From JBKHYJ01 sp046565505 (lineage in GTDB: Bacteria > Acidobacteriota > Blastocatellia > UBA7656), in the NCBI GenBank assembly GCA_046565505.1, contig JBKHYJ010000053.1:31073-95072 (forward strand): a DNA stretch of 64,000 bases, in the 5' to 3' direction. A program made the position numbers and the translations under genes. The notes beneath the pieces are model-generated. The model was not told where the DNA came from. It made no database searches and saw nothing but the letters and a program-made list of their open reading frames with translations. This document shows, piece by piece, positions 40,994-50,168 of the stretch. How positions within the stretch are numbered: position 1 is the stretch's first letter; each line of letters begins with the position of its first letter.

Positions 40994-43900
40994 TCAATGC
41001 AGGAACATAGTAAATAGCCGGCCGGCGGCGAGCTTCATGCGCGCGATGCGCGAGCGAGCGGCGACAAAGACTCTGCGCTCCTCCACCTCGGCGAATATCG
41101 AATAGGCGACCGGGGTCACTAACAGCGTCAGGAGCAGGCACAGGCTCTGCCCGCCTATGATCGTCACGGCGATGGCCGAGCGCTGCGCGGAGCCCGCGCC
41201 CATCCCCACCGCAGTGGGCACGAGCCCCGCGATAATCGAAAGCGTGGTCATCAGTATTGGCCTCAGCCTGACGTGATTGGCCTGAATGATCGCCTCGCCG
41301 ACGGGCATGCCTTGCCCGCGCAGCTTGTTCGTGTAATCGACCTGGAGTATGCCGTTCTTTTTGACTATGCCGAGCAGCAGGAGCACGCCGAGCGCGCTCC
41401 ACAGGTTCAGGGTCCTGCCCGTCAGCCACAGCGAGAGCAGCGCGAAGGGTATCGAAAGCGGCAGGCTCAACATGATCGTGAACGGGTGCAGGAAGCTCTC
41501 GAACTGTGCCGCCAGCACCATGTACATGAATATTGAAGCGAGCAGGAACGCGATGATTAGATTAGTCGTCGTCTCGTCCAGTATTTTCACCGAGCCGACG
41601 AAGCGGTAGGTGAACCCCGGCGGCAGCCCCACCTTCTTGATCTCTTCGGTCGTCGCGCGGGCGGCCGCGTCCAGGGGGAAGTCAGGCGCGTTGTTGGCAT
41701 TCACCGTGACTTGAAACTGACGGTTGAACCGCTCGATCCTCGAAGGCCCGAGGCCGCGCTCGATGCTGGCTATGCTGTCGAGACGCACCTGCCCCACCTT
41801 GGAGGAGGGGATCATCAGCCGCGCGAGCACCTCACGGTCCCTCTGCTGTTCGGGGAGCAACTGCATGGTAACGTCGTACTGCTCGTCGCCCTCTTTGTAA
41901 GTTGAAATCTGGTCCTCGCCAGAGATCATGAGCCGTACCGCGGAAGCCACGTCGGAGGCCCTCACGCCGAGGTCGGACGCGCGCTGCCGGTCGATCCTCA
42001 CTTGAAGCTCCGGGTTGTTTAGGCTCAAAGACGCCTCCACGTCCAGCAGCCCAGGTATGTCGCGCACGCGCGCCGCCACCTGCTTGGAGATTTCGGCGGC
42101 CTTCTGAAAGTCCGGGCCGAGTATGACCGCGCGAATAGGGAAGTAAGTCTCGCCGCCGCCGAGCGCCGAAGGGATGATGACCTTGCTGCGCAGGTTCTTG
42201 TACTCGCCCGTTATCTTGCGAATCCTGGCCGCCACCTGGAGGTTCGACAACTCCCTCCGCGAAGCGTCCAGCAGGCGGACGTAGATGTGCGAGTGGCTCG
42301 ACAGCCCTTCGTGTATGTATGGGTTGACGAATTCTACTTCGGGGATCTGCTTTATCTTTTCCGAGAGGTCCGTCGTCAGCCGCGACGTGCCTTCGATCGA
42401 GGTGCCTTCGGGCAGGTTCAGCGAAAGCGTCAGCTCGCCCTGGTCGTCGGGCGGAATCCAGTCGCGCCCTACCAGGGCGTTGAGCGGGAACGTGAGCGCG
42501 AAAGTCATGAGCGCGATGACGACGACCGCCGCGCGGTGGCCGAGCGACCACCGCAGCATACGGCCATAGGCCCTGTCTATCATGGCGAAGAAACGAGAGT
42601 CTTTAGACGTGTGCGCTCCCGGGGCGTGGCCCGGTCCGGCCGCGGGCCGCGCGTCGCCCCCGGCCCCTCCGCGCGCGGCGCCGCGCCTGAGCAGCCGCGA
42701 ACTGAGCATCGGCGTAAGCGTGAAGCTCACCAGCATCGACACCATGATAGAGAAAGCCATCGTCCAGCCGAACTGGTTGACGTAGCGCCGCGCGTAGCCC
42801 GTCATGAAGGCGATAGGCACGAAGATGATGACGAGCGAGATCGTCGTCGCGACGACGGCGAGCGTGATCTCCCTGGTCGCCTCTATCGCGGCGCGTTTCG
42901 GCTCGTAGTGCTTCTCTTCTATGTACCGGACTATGTTTTCGAGCACCACTATGGCGTCGTCTATGACGATGCCCACGGCGAGCGTCAGCGCGAGCAGCGT
43001 CATGTTGTTGAGCGTGAAGTCCATCGCCTTTAACAGCGTGAACGTGGCGACGATGGAGGTCGGTATGGCGACCGCCGCTATCAGCACGGACCGCATGCTG
43101 CGGATGAACAGCAGCACGACGAGGCTGGCGAGAAGGCTCCCGAACAGCAGGTGCTCTTCGAGCGAGGCGACCGAGGCGTTGATGAACACGGACTGGTCGC
43201 GGATGACGCGCAGGGTGACGCCGGGCGGGAGCGTTTTTTGAATCTGGTCGAGCTTCGCCTTGACGGCGCTTATGATCTTGACGGTGTTGGTGCCCGACTG
43301 CCGCCGAACGTCCAGCGTCACGGCCTCTTTCCCGTCGATGGAATTCCAGGTGCGCGGCTCGGCGAACCCGTCTTCTACGCGGCCGAGGTCGCTCACGCGC
43401 GTGGGCGTGCCGTTTGTGTTCGCCACTATGATGTCGCCGAACTGGCTGATGGCGTCTATGCGGCCGAGCGTGCGCACGCCTAGCTCGGACTCGCCGCTTA
43501 TCATGCGGCCGCCGGGTATCTCCACGTTCTCGTTTTGAATCGCCCGCTGGAGCTGATTGATGGTGATCGAGTGTGCGTTCAGTTTTTCAACGTCGGCGAA
43601 CACGCGTATCTGCCGCTCGCGCGCGCCCGTCAGGCTGACCTCGCCCACGCCATCTACGGTTTCGAGGACCCGCTTGATCTGCTTGTCGGCGATCTCGGTC
43701 GTCTCGCGCAGGCTCTTGTCGCCGGCGACTACGACCGAGATGATGGCGTCGGCGTCCGGGTCCGCCTTCTGGATTATGGGCGGGAGTATGTTCTGCGGGA
43801 GCCGGCGGATCGCTCCCGCGACCTTCTCGCGCACGTCCTGCGCGGCGCTCTCGATCTCGCGCTCCAGCACGAATTTGCACGTGATCCGGGCGCTGCCTTC

Positions 43901-44155
43901 CGTGGCCTGCGAGTTCAGCTCGTCCAGCCCGCTGATTGTGCTGACGGATTCTTCGAGCGGCAGCACGACCTGCGTGGTGACTTCCTCCGACGTTGCGCCG
44001 GGGAGCCTGACGCTTATAGTGACGGTCGCGGGGTCGGCCTTCGGGAAGAGGTCCACGCCGAGGTCGCGGAAAGAGAACACGCCGAGGACCACCAGGAAGC
44101 TGATAAGCATCACGGCGAATACGGGCCGCTTCACGCACAGTTCAGCAAGTGACAT
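40994..44155 (-). CDS. RND efflux pump inner-membrane subunit, second copy
   Basis: A 1053-residue HAE1-type pump. The start MSLAELCVKRPVFAVMLISF, the helix LALTLAVGIVIDDAIVVLENI and the segment SLPLSIPFALLSLWLTG are as in the other pump (34780). Between the halves is a Gly/Ala-rich loop (about 498-520). It is preceded by its own membrane-fusion gene (44247-45500), 91 bp away. The two pumps share only moderate similarity, so they are probably old paralogues with different substrates. Confidence 0.95.
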   Translation of the reverse strand: MSLAELCVKRPVFAVMLISFLVVLGVFSFRDLGVDLFPKADPATVTISVRLPGATSEEVTTQVVLPLEESVSTISGLDELNSQATEGSARITCKFVLEREIESAAQDVREKVAGAIRRLPQNILPPIIQKADPDADAIISVVVAGDKSLRETTEIADKQIKRVLETVDGVGEVSLTGARERQIRVFADVEKLNAHSITINQLQRAIQNENVEIPGGRMISGESELGVRTLGRIDAISQFGDIIVANTNGTPTRVSDLGRVEDGFAEPRTWNSIDGKEAVTLDVRRQSGTNTVKIISAVKAKLDQIQKTLPPGVTLRVIRDQSVFINASVASLEEHLLFGSLLASLVVLLFIRSMRSVLIAAVAIPTSIVATFTLLKAMDFTLNNMTLLALTLAVGIVIDDAIVVLENIVRYIEEKHYEPKRAAIEATREITLAVVATTISLVIIFVPIAFMTGYARRYVNQFGWTMAFSIMVSMLVSFTLTPMLSSRLLRRGAARGGAGGDARPAAGPGHAPGAHTSKDSRFFAMIDRAYGRMLRWSLGHRAAVVVIALMTFALTFPLNALVGRDWIPPDDQGELTLSLNLPEGTSIEGTSRLTTDLSEKIKQIPEVEFVNPYIHEGLSSHSHIYVRLLDASRRELSNLQVAARIRKITGEYKNLRSKVIIPSALGGGETYFPIRAVILGPDFQKAAEISKQVAARVRDIPGLLDVEASLSLNNPELQVRIDRQRASDLGVRASDVASAVRLMISGEDQISTYKEGDEQYDVTMQLLPEQQRDREVLARLMIPSSKVGQVRLDSIASIERGLGPSRIERFNRQFQVTVNANNAPDFPLDAAARATTEEIKKVGLPPGFTYRFVGSVKILDETTTNLIIAFLLASIFMYMVLAAQFESFLHPFTIMLSLPLSIPFALLSLWLTGRTLNLWSALGVLLLLGIVKKNGILQVDYTNKLRGQGMPVGEAIIQANHVRLRPILMTTLSIIAGLVPTAVGMGAGSAQRSAIAVTIIGGQSLCLLLTLLVTPVAYSIFAEVEERRVFVAARSRIARMKLAAGRLFTMFLH

Positions 44156-44246
44156 CTAAGAGGCTCCACAGCGGGAAGGATGACCGCGCGGCCCGGAGCC
44201 GGGCGAGCCATCTCCCAATCAGATCACCTATTCCATGCCGGCCGTG

Positions 44247-45500
44247 CTACTGCACGACTTCGACAGTAGCGCCGTCTTTTAACTCCTGACCCCCGGCGGC
44301 CACGGCTATGCGCTCGCCTTCGTTCACGCCTTCGAGTATCTCCGTCTCTTCGCCCGAGCGCCCGCCTATCTTGACCTCCCGCTCCTTGAGCGTGTCGCCC
44401 TCCACCACGAAGACTTTATAGACTCCGTAGACGTAAACGAGCGCCTCCTGCGGGACGAAGACCGCGTTCACCACGTCGTCCGAAGGGATGCTGGCCTTAA
44501 CGAAGAAGCCCGGCTTGAGCGCGCCGTCATGGTTTTCAATCAAAGCCTCGACCTCGAAAGAGCGCGTCTGCTGATCGACAGATGGGTTGACGCGCGAGAT
44601 GGCCCCCGTGAAAGCCCGGCCGGCGTAAGCCTCGACGGAGACCGTCACCAACTGGCCCGCGCGGACCCACGCCGCCATCTTCTCCGGCACTTTCAGCCGC
44701 ACGCGGAGTGGGTCAACGTTGACTATAGTCATGACGGGCGTCTGGACCTTCAGGTATTGGCCCTGCGTCACCGTGCGCTCCTTGACCTGCCCGGCGAATG
44801 GGGCGCGGATGATCGAATCGCTAACTTTCTTTTGGGCCAGCGCGGCCGAGGCGCGGGAGCCGGCGAGCTGCCCGCGCAAGTTTTCGACCGCCTGGACCGA
44901 CAGGTCGTAAGCGGCGCGCGCCGCGTTGTAGCGGGACTCTGCCTCGTCAAAATTCTGGCGGGGCAAAAGCCCCTGGTCGAGCAGCGCCTTGGCGCGCCTG
45001 TACTTCTGCTCGGCGTCCGAGAGGTCCGCCGCAGCCTTCTTCACCTCGGCCGCGGCGCGCACGTCCTTCAAATCGTCGCCGTCCTCCGCGAGACCCAGCC
45101 TCGCGCGCGCCTGGCGCAGGCTTGCGCGCTGCTGCTCTAGCGTCAACTGAAGCTCGGTCGGCGACACTTTCACGATCGGCTGCCCTTTCGCTATGCGGTC
45201 GCCCACGTCCGCCAGGACCTGCTCCACCTTACCCTCGACTTCCGAGCTCACCGTGACTTCCTCGTAAGCGAAGAGCGACCCGACCGACTCAATGTTCCGC
45301 CGGACCTGCTTTCGGCTGACGGGGATGACGCGGGCGGGCACGGCCTTTGAAGGCGACGCCGCGTCGAGCTGCTTGCCCGATATCTGCTTCGAGCACGAGG
45401 CGGAGCATAAGAGTGCGCAAGAAAGAATCGCGGCCGTAAGCGCGCGGTCGATAATAGGGCTGAAGGGCGGCGGCACTCCCCGCCGTTTGTCGTCAATCAT
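44247..45500 (-). CDS. RND membrane-fusion protein, second copy
   Basis: A 417-residue adaptor for the pump at 40994. The N-terminal signal ends with CSASC, a lipobox. The lipoyl/barrel region begins IESVGSLFAYEEVTVSSEV and continues VEQVLADVGDRIAKGQ; a long helical hairpin (about 120-230) and the membrane-proximal domain follow. It ends QELKDGATVEVVQ. Of the potential starts, 45500 gives an n-region of 20 residues before the hydrophobic core, which is longer than normal; a later start cannot be excluded. Confidence 0.9.
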   Translation of the reverse strand: MIDDKRRGVPPPFSPIIDRALTAAILSCALLCSASCSKQISGKQLDAASPSKAVPARVIPVSRKQVRRNIESVGSLFAYEEVTVSSEVEGKVEQVLADVGDRIAKGQPIVKVSPTELQLTLEQQRASLRQARARLGLAEDGDDLKDVRAAAEVKKAAADLSDAEQKYRRAKALLDQGLLPRQNFDEAESRYNAARAAYDLSVQAVENLRGQLAGSRASAALAQKKVSDSIIRAPFAGQVKERTVTQGQYLKVQTPVMTIVNVDPLRVRLKVPEKMAAWVRAGQLVTVSVEAYAGRAFTGAISRVNPSVDQQTRSFEVEALIENHDGALKPGFFVKASIPSDDVVNAVFVPQEALVYVYGVYKVFVVEGDTLKEREVKIGGRSGEETEILEGVNEGERIAVAAGGQELKDGATVEVVQ

Positions 45501-45624
45501 CGGAACACCTTCCCGGAACCTTAACTGTTAATTGAAGCCAGTGGGGCGCGAAGATAATACCCTAAAAGCCACAATACGCGAAGCTGCCAGTTTGGTTGCT
45601 GGTACGGTCGGCGCGCGGGGCGGG

Positions 45625-46311
45625 TTACAGTGAATTGGAAAGCTCTGCCTGCGCGGCGCCCGCCTCTATCACGTCGCGGCCGAAGACTTCGGCGAAATGC
45701 CGGGCGGCGGCGCGCGCGACTTCTCGCATGTCAACGCCCCGGCCGAGGAGGCGGGAAATGGAGGTGACCCCTTTGTCCGTGATGCCGCATGGGACTATCA
45801 TCCGAAAGTAGCTCAGGTCTGTGTTTACGTTGAGCGCGAACCCGTGGCTGGTCACCCACCGCGCGATCCTTACCCCGATCGCCGCGACCTTCTCGTCCCC
45901 CACCCACACGCCGGTCAGCCCCGCGATGCGCGCGCCCGTTATCCCGAAATCCGCGACCGTTCGTATGAGCGTTTCTTCGACGTCGCGGACGTAGCGGTGA
46001 ACGTCGCAGCGGTCCGGCTTGAGGTTGATGATCGGGTAGCCGACGAGCTGGCCGGGCCCGTGATAAGTCACGTCCCCGCCCCGGCCCGTTTCGTGAACTT
46101 CTATCGAGTGGGACTCTAGCTGTCGCCGGTCCGCGAGAATATTACGCCCGTCGGCCCCGCGCCCGAGTGTGAATACGTGCGGGTGTTCGAGTAGCAGCAG
46201 TTGCTCCGGCCCGGCGCCCGAGCGAAGGCGCTCGACGGCGCGCTCCTGCATTCGGAGCCCATCCGAATAGCTTACTCGGCCGAGCCACCTGGCTTCGCAG
46301 ACTTGATTCAT
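45625..46311 (-). CDS. lipB: Octanoyl-[acyl-carrier-protein]:protein transferase
   Basis: A 228-residue enzyme that moves octanoate from ACP to lipoyl domains, the step before lipoyl synthase. The motifs are LLEHPHVFTLGRGAD, GRGGDVTYHGPGQLVGYP, the catalytic Lys in VGDEKVAAIGVRI, SHGFALNVNTDL and the catalytic Cys in PCGI. The ATG at 46311 (MNQVCEARW) is chosen; the frame to 46389 translates an inverted repeat. It is the last gene of the dehydrogenase operon, which supplies its substrate E2. Confidence 0.96.
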   Translation of the reverse strand: MNQVCEARWLGRVSYSDGLRMQERAVERLRSGAGPEQLLLLEHPHVFTLGRGADGRNILADRRQLESHSIEVHETGRGGDVTYHGPGQLVGYPIINLKPDRCDVHRYVRDVEETLIRTVADFGITGARIAGLTGVWVGDEKVAAIGVRIARWVTSHGFALNVNTDLSYFRMIVPCGITDKGVTSISRLLGRGVDMREVARAAARHFAEVFGRDVIEAGAAQAELSNSL

Positions 46312-46321
46312 AAATGACGGG

Positions 46322-46388
46322 TGAGAGGCGGCCGGCGAATGATGGGGAAGTACCCCGCGCCAAAACATCGCCCGCCGGCCGCCTCTCA
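46322..46388. repeat. Perfect 16-bp inverted repeat between E2 and lipB
   Basis: TGAGAGGCGGCCGGCG (46322-46337) pairs with CGCCGGCCGCCTCTCA (46373-46388) without mismatch. The loop of 35 bases contains a second small stem (GGGG/CCCC). It fills most of the gap between the two genes and could protect or terminate the upstream message. Confidence 0.65.
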
Positions 46389-46394
46389 TGCAGG

Positions 46395-47918
46395 CTAAGA
46401 CGTGTAATCGGCGGCTTCGATCACGTCGCGCACGGTCGCCAGGAACTGGTCGGCCACCGCGCCATCGACCACGCGGTGGTCGAAGCTCAGGCTGAGCATG
46501 CCTATGTGTCGGATCGCTATCGCGTCGCCTATCACCCAGGGGCGCTTCTTGATCGCGCCCACGCCCAGTATGGCGACCTGCGGCTGGTTGATTATAGGTG
46601 TGCCGATCAGGCCGCCGAACACGCCGGGGTTGGTTATGGTGAAGGTCCCGCCCTGCACTTCGTCGGGCTTGAGTTGTTTATTGCGCGCGCGGTCGCCCAG
46701 GTCGTTCACCGCGCGGGCGATGCCGAGCAGCGACTTTTCGTCCACGTTGCGGACCACCGGGACGATCAGCCCCCAGTCGAGCGCGACCGCTATGCCGACG
46801 TTGATGTCTTTCTTGTAAACGATCTGGTCGCCCCAGACCGACGAATTCACGATGGGCCATTTCTTAATGCCTTCGATCACCGCCTTGACGATGAAAGGCA
46901 TGAAGGTGAGCTTAACGCCGTCGCGCTTCAGGTACTCGCCTTTGAGCTCGTCCCTGAGCTTGGCCGTCTCGGTGAAGTCAACTTCCATGAACGACGTTAC
47001 GTGCGCGGCCACGCGGCGGCTCTCGACCATTCGCAGCGCGATAGTGCGCCGCATATTCGACATAGGCTCTATCTCGTACCTGTCGCCCTCGGCGAATGGG
47101 GGCGGGCCGACCTCCCCTTCCTGCCCTGCGGCCGGGGCGCGGAGCGGCTGCGGCGCGCGTTGCGGGGCGGGAGCGGCTTGAGTCTGTGCGGTCCTCGCGG
47201 CGGGCGCGGGCGCTGCGGCTTCAGGAGCCTGAGCGGCAGCGCCCCGGTTCTCGACGAAGCTGAGTATGTCATTCTTGGTGACGCGGCCGCCGATGCCTGT
47301 GCCTTCGATCTGCGATATGTCTACGCCGTGCTCTTCGGCGATCTTGCGGACGAGCGGCGACGAGCGCGTGCGGCGCAATTCTTCTTTTGAACCGTCCGCG
47401 CCTCCCTCGGCGGCTCCAGCCCTGGCGGGCGACTCTGCTTTAGCGGGCGATTGCGGCTGCGCCGGCAATTCGATCGAGGCGGGGGAAACGCCCTGCTGGT
47501 CGCCGCTGCGCGGCGCTGCGGCGGCTTCTGCTTGCGTGTCGGGCGGCTGCGCTGCGGGCGGCTGGGCGGCCGGCGCGGGCGGGGCCGCCTGCCGGGGGGG
47601 GGAGGGCGCTTGCGGCGGCTGCGGGGCCTGCGGCGGCTGGGCGGCCTCCTGCTGAGGCGGCGCGGGGGCGGGCTTTACCCCGCCGCCATTGATGACGGCG
47701 ACGACGGTGTTGACGGCGACGGTTTCGCCCTCCTGGACTTTTATCTCGGAGAGGACGCCGGAGGCCGGGGCAGGTATTTCGGCGTCAACTTTATCGGTTG
47801 AAATTTCAAAAAGCGGCTCGTCGCGCTTAACCGAATCCCCCACCTGCTTGAGCCACCTGACGATTGTGCCTTCCGCGATGGATTCCCCCATCTGCGGCAT
47901 CTTTACTTCTTCGCTCAT
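46395..47918 (-). CDS. Dihydrolipoamide acyltransferase (E2) of the 2-oxoacid dehydrogenase complex
   Basis: A 507-residue core enzyme. One lipoyl domain is at the N terminus (MPQMGESIAEGTIVRWLK; lipoylated Lys in FEISTDKVDAEIP, about residue 43). An Ala/Pro-rich linker of about 90 residues leads to the peripheral-subunit-binding domain (SPLVRKIAEEHGVDISQIEG), a second linker, and the catalytic domain (about 270-507) ending in SFDHRVVDGAVADQFL, which holds the HxxxDG motif. The lipoyl-domain sequence is closer to branched-chain or 2-oxoglutarate types than to classical pyruvate E2. The E1, E3 and lipB genes flank it. Confidence 0.93.
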   Translation of the reverse strand: MSEEVKMPQMGESIAEGTIVRWLKQVGDSVKRDEPLFEISTDKVDAEIPAPASGVLSEIKVQEGETVAVNTVVAVINGGGVKPAPAPPQQEAAQPPQAPQPPQAPSPPRQAAPPAPAAQPPAAQPPDTQAEAAAAPRSGDQQGVSPASIELPAQPQSPAKAESPARAGAAEGGADGSKEELRRTRSSPLVRKIAEEHGVDISQIEGTGIGGRVTKNDILSFVENRGAAAQAPEAAAPAPAARTAQTQAAPAPQRAPQPLRAPAAGQEGEVGPPPFAEGDRYEIEPMSNMRRTIALRMVESRRVAAHVTSFMEVDFTETAKLRDELKGEYLKRDGVKLTFMPFIVKAVIEGIKKWPIVNSSVWGDQIVYKKDINVGIAVALDWGLIVPVVRNVDEKSLLGIARAVNDLGDRARNKQLKPDEVQGGTFTITNPGVFGGLIGTPIINQPQVAILGVGAIKKRPWVIGDAIAIRHIGMLSLSFDHRVVDGAVADQFLATVRDVIEAADYTS

Positions 47919-48018
47919 AGCTCTCCAATCTTTTAGATCTGAGACCGCGGGCTTCGGATTTCGGATTCGACACTCCGCACACTCTTAAATCCGCGCCGCG
48001 CGATCCGCGGTCTGTAAT
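47919..48018. repeat. Intergenic heptad-repeat element, copy C
   Basis: A 100-bp gap between E1 beta and E2 genes. A 9-bp perfect stem AGACCGCGG (47942-47950) with CCGCGGTCT (48005-48013) encloses TTCGGATTTCGGATTCG and the complementary AAATCCGCG. The same motif types make up copies A and B. Confidence 0.6.
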
Positions 48019-48999
48019 TTAGTATGCTGCCAGCGAGCGAGCTGCCTTCAGCACGTCGTCCACCTGCGGCAGAAAGAACTCTTCTAACGGGGGCGCGTAT
48101 GGCACGGGCGTGTCAATCGACGTCACGCGCATGACGGGGCCGTCCAGGTGCTCGAACGCGCCCTCGTTGATTACCGCCGTGATCTCGCCCGCTATGCCCC
48201 CCGTGCGCGTCGCCTCGTGAAGGATGATGACCTTGTTGGTCTTCCTGACGGTCCCGAGGATTGCTTCGCGGTCGAGCGGCGCGAGCGTCCTGAGGTCTAT
48301 CACCTCGGCGTCGATGCCTTCCTGCTCCAGCCGCGCCGCGGCGTCGAGCGCCGTATAGACCATCGCGCCATAGGTGATGACGGATATGTCCGTGCCTTCG
48401 CGGCGCGTGGCGGCCTTGCCGATCGGCACTACGTAATCGTCGGCGGGCACTTCCTGTTTGATCTTAGGGTTGCGGTAAAGAAGCTTGTGCTCGAAAAACA
48501 GCACGGGGTCGTCGTCACGGATCGCGGCCTTGATGAGGCCCTTGGCGTCGTAGGGCGTCGAAGGCTCTACCATCTTCAGGCCGGGCGTGTTGAGGAAAAA
48601 CGATTCGACGTTTTGCGAGTGGAACGGCCCGCCGTGCACGCCGCCGCCGCATGGGCCGCGCACGACCATCGGGATGCCTATGGCCTGGCGGTAGCGGCTC
48701 TTGGCCGCGTAGTTCGTGAGCATGTCGAAGGCGCACGAGATGAAATCAATGAACTGCATCTCGGCCACCGGGCGCATCCCCATCATGGCCGCCCCGCATG
48801 CGGCCCCGACTATCGCGCTCTCGGAGATGGGCGTGTCTATGACTCGCTCCTCGCCGAAGCGCCGCAAGAACCCTTCCGTCATCTTGAAGGCGCCGCCGTA
48901 CGCGCCTATGTCTTCGCCCAGAATGAACACGCGGTCGTCGCGCTCCATCTCCTCCCAGAGCCCCTGTCGTATTGCTTCCAGCAACGTTATTGCCGCCAT
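48019..48999 (-). CDS. 2-oxoacid dehydrogenase E1 component, beta subunit
   Basis: A 326-residue subunit: LLEAIRQGLWEEMERDDRVFILGEDIGAYGGAFK at the start, EMQFIDFISCAFDMLTNYAAKSRYR in the middle, and a transketolase C-terminal domain with LHEATRTGGIAGEI. It pairs with the alpha subunit encoded just upstream (49097). Substrate may be pyruvate or a branched-chain oxoacid. Confidence 0.93.
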   Translation of the reverse strand: MAAITLLEAIRQGLWEEMERDDRVFILGEDIGAYGGAFKMTEGFLRRFGEERVIDTPISESAIVGAACGAAMMGMRPVAEMQFIDFISCAFDMLTNYAAKSRYRQAIGIPMVVRGPCGGGVHGGPFHSQNVESFFLNTPGLKMVEPSTPYDAKGLIKAAIRDDDPVLFFEHKLLYRNPKIKQEVPADDYVVPIGKAATRREGTDISVITYGAMVYTALDAAARLEQEGIDAEVIDLRTLAPLDREAILGTVRKTNKVIILHEATRTGGIAGEITAVINEGAFEHLDGPVMRVTSIDTPVPYAPPLEEFFLPQVDDVLKAARSLAAY

Positions 49000-49096
49000 A
49001 AATTCTCACCGGGGTCGGGGGTCAAAATTCGGAAGTCAGATTAGCCCCTGCCTCCGATTACGCCCCGCGACCTGCGTCACATGACCCCTCTTTAAA

Positions 49097-50089
49097 TTAC
49101 CCGACGCCGACCGCGCTGGGCCTTTCGTCGTCCCTGTAAACCCCGCCGAGGGCCTCTTCGGGCGCGGGCGGCGGCTGGCTCTCAGACCATGCCAGGTCAT
49201 CGTCGAGCACCCGCTCGACCCTGGCGCTCACTTCTTCGATGTCGCCGGCCGTGGCGATGTTTTCGGCGACGAGTTGTCTTTCAAAGTGGTCAATCGGGTC
49301 GCGCGCGCGCCACTCTTCGAGCAGTTCCTTCGCCACGTACGATTGGTTGTCGTGCGCGGCGTGCCCCCGCATGCGAAACGTCTTCGCCTCGATGAAGGTC
49401 GGCCCCGCGCCCTCGCGCGCGCGGTCCACGGCTGCTTTCGACGCCCCGCAGACGGCCATAACATCATTGCCATCGACGATCTCGCTCGGCATCCCGTAAG
49501 CCTTCGCGCGGTCGGCGAGGTCGGCAATCCTCATCTGCTTGGCCGTGGGGGTCGAGTAGGCGTAGCCGTTGCTTTCGCCGATTATGACGAGCGGCAGGTT
49601 CTGCACGGAGGCGAAGTTTGCCGCCTCGTGGAACGCGCCGGTGCTCGTCGCCCCGTCCCCGACGTAGACCATCCCGACGGTCTTCTTCTTCTGCATCCTC
49701 GCGGCGAGCACGACCCCATTCATCACGGCCACGAGAGTGCCGAGCGGGCTCACGGTCCCGATGAAGCCGCGCGCGAGGTCCGTGATGTGAATGTTTTGAT
49801 CCCGCCCCCGCGACATCGCGTCAGCGCGCCACAGGTACTGCGAAAAGACTTCGCGCGGGCGCACGCCCATCACCATCATCGCCCCCATGTCGCGGGTGAG
49901 CGGCGAGAGTATGTCGCCGTGGCTTTTATCCAGCGCGTAAGCCGAGCCGACCGCCGTCGCCTCCTGCCCCTGGCTGCGGAACAGCCCGCCGACGATCTTG
50001 CCCTGCTTGAGAAGGTTGTCCAGCCGGTCTTCGAGCGAGCGCGTCAGCCGCATGAAGTAAAGCAGTTCGAGTTGTCGTGATTTTTCCAT
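49097..50089 (-). CDS. 2-oxoacid dehydrogenase E1 component, alpha subunit
   Basis: A 330-residue thiamine-diphosphate subunit. The diphosphate motif is VGDGATSTGAFHEAANFASVQ; the usual NN ending appears as GESN. Phosphorylation-loop residues follow (FRMRGHAAHDNQSY). It sits 79 bp downstream of the E3 gene and 97 bp upstream of E1 beta. It is a second E1, in addition to the fused protein at 5603. Confidence 0.93.
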   Translation of the reverse strand: MEKSRQLELLYFMRLTRSLEDRLDNLLKQGKIVGGLFRSQGQEATAVGSAYALDKSHGDILSPLTRDMGAMMVMGVRPREVFSQYLWRADAMSRGRDQNIHITDLARGFIGTVSPLGTLVAVMNGVVLAARMQKKKTVGMVYVGDGATSTGAFHEAANFASVQNLPLVIIGESNGYAYSTPTAKQMRIADLADRAKAYGMPSEIVDGNDVMAVCGASKAAVDRAREGAGPTFIEAKTFRMRGHAAHDNQSYVAKELLEEWRARDPIDHFERQLVAENIATAGDIEEVSARVERVLDDDLAWSESQPPPAPEEALGGVYRDDERPSAVGVG

Positions 50090-50168
50090 GAGGATACGCG
50101 GGCCGGGGTCCGGGGCCGGGGGCTTCGCGCGGCAGTGATCCCGCGCCTCCCCGCGCCCTGCGCCCGGC

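Noticed and set aside
46314..47390. 358-residue frame opposite E2, and 411 residues opposite lpdA (50337-51572)
   Set aside because: Both are shadows of complete enzymes with no recognisable domain.
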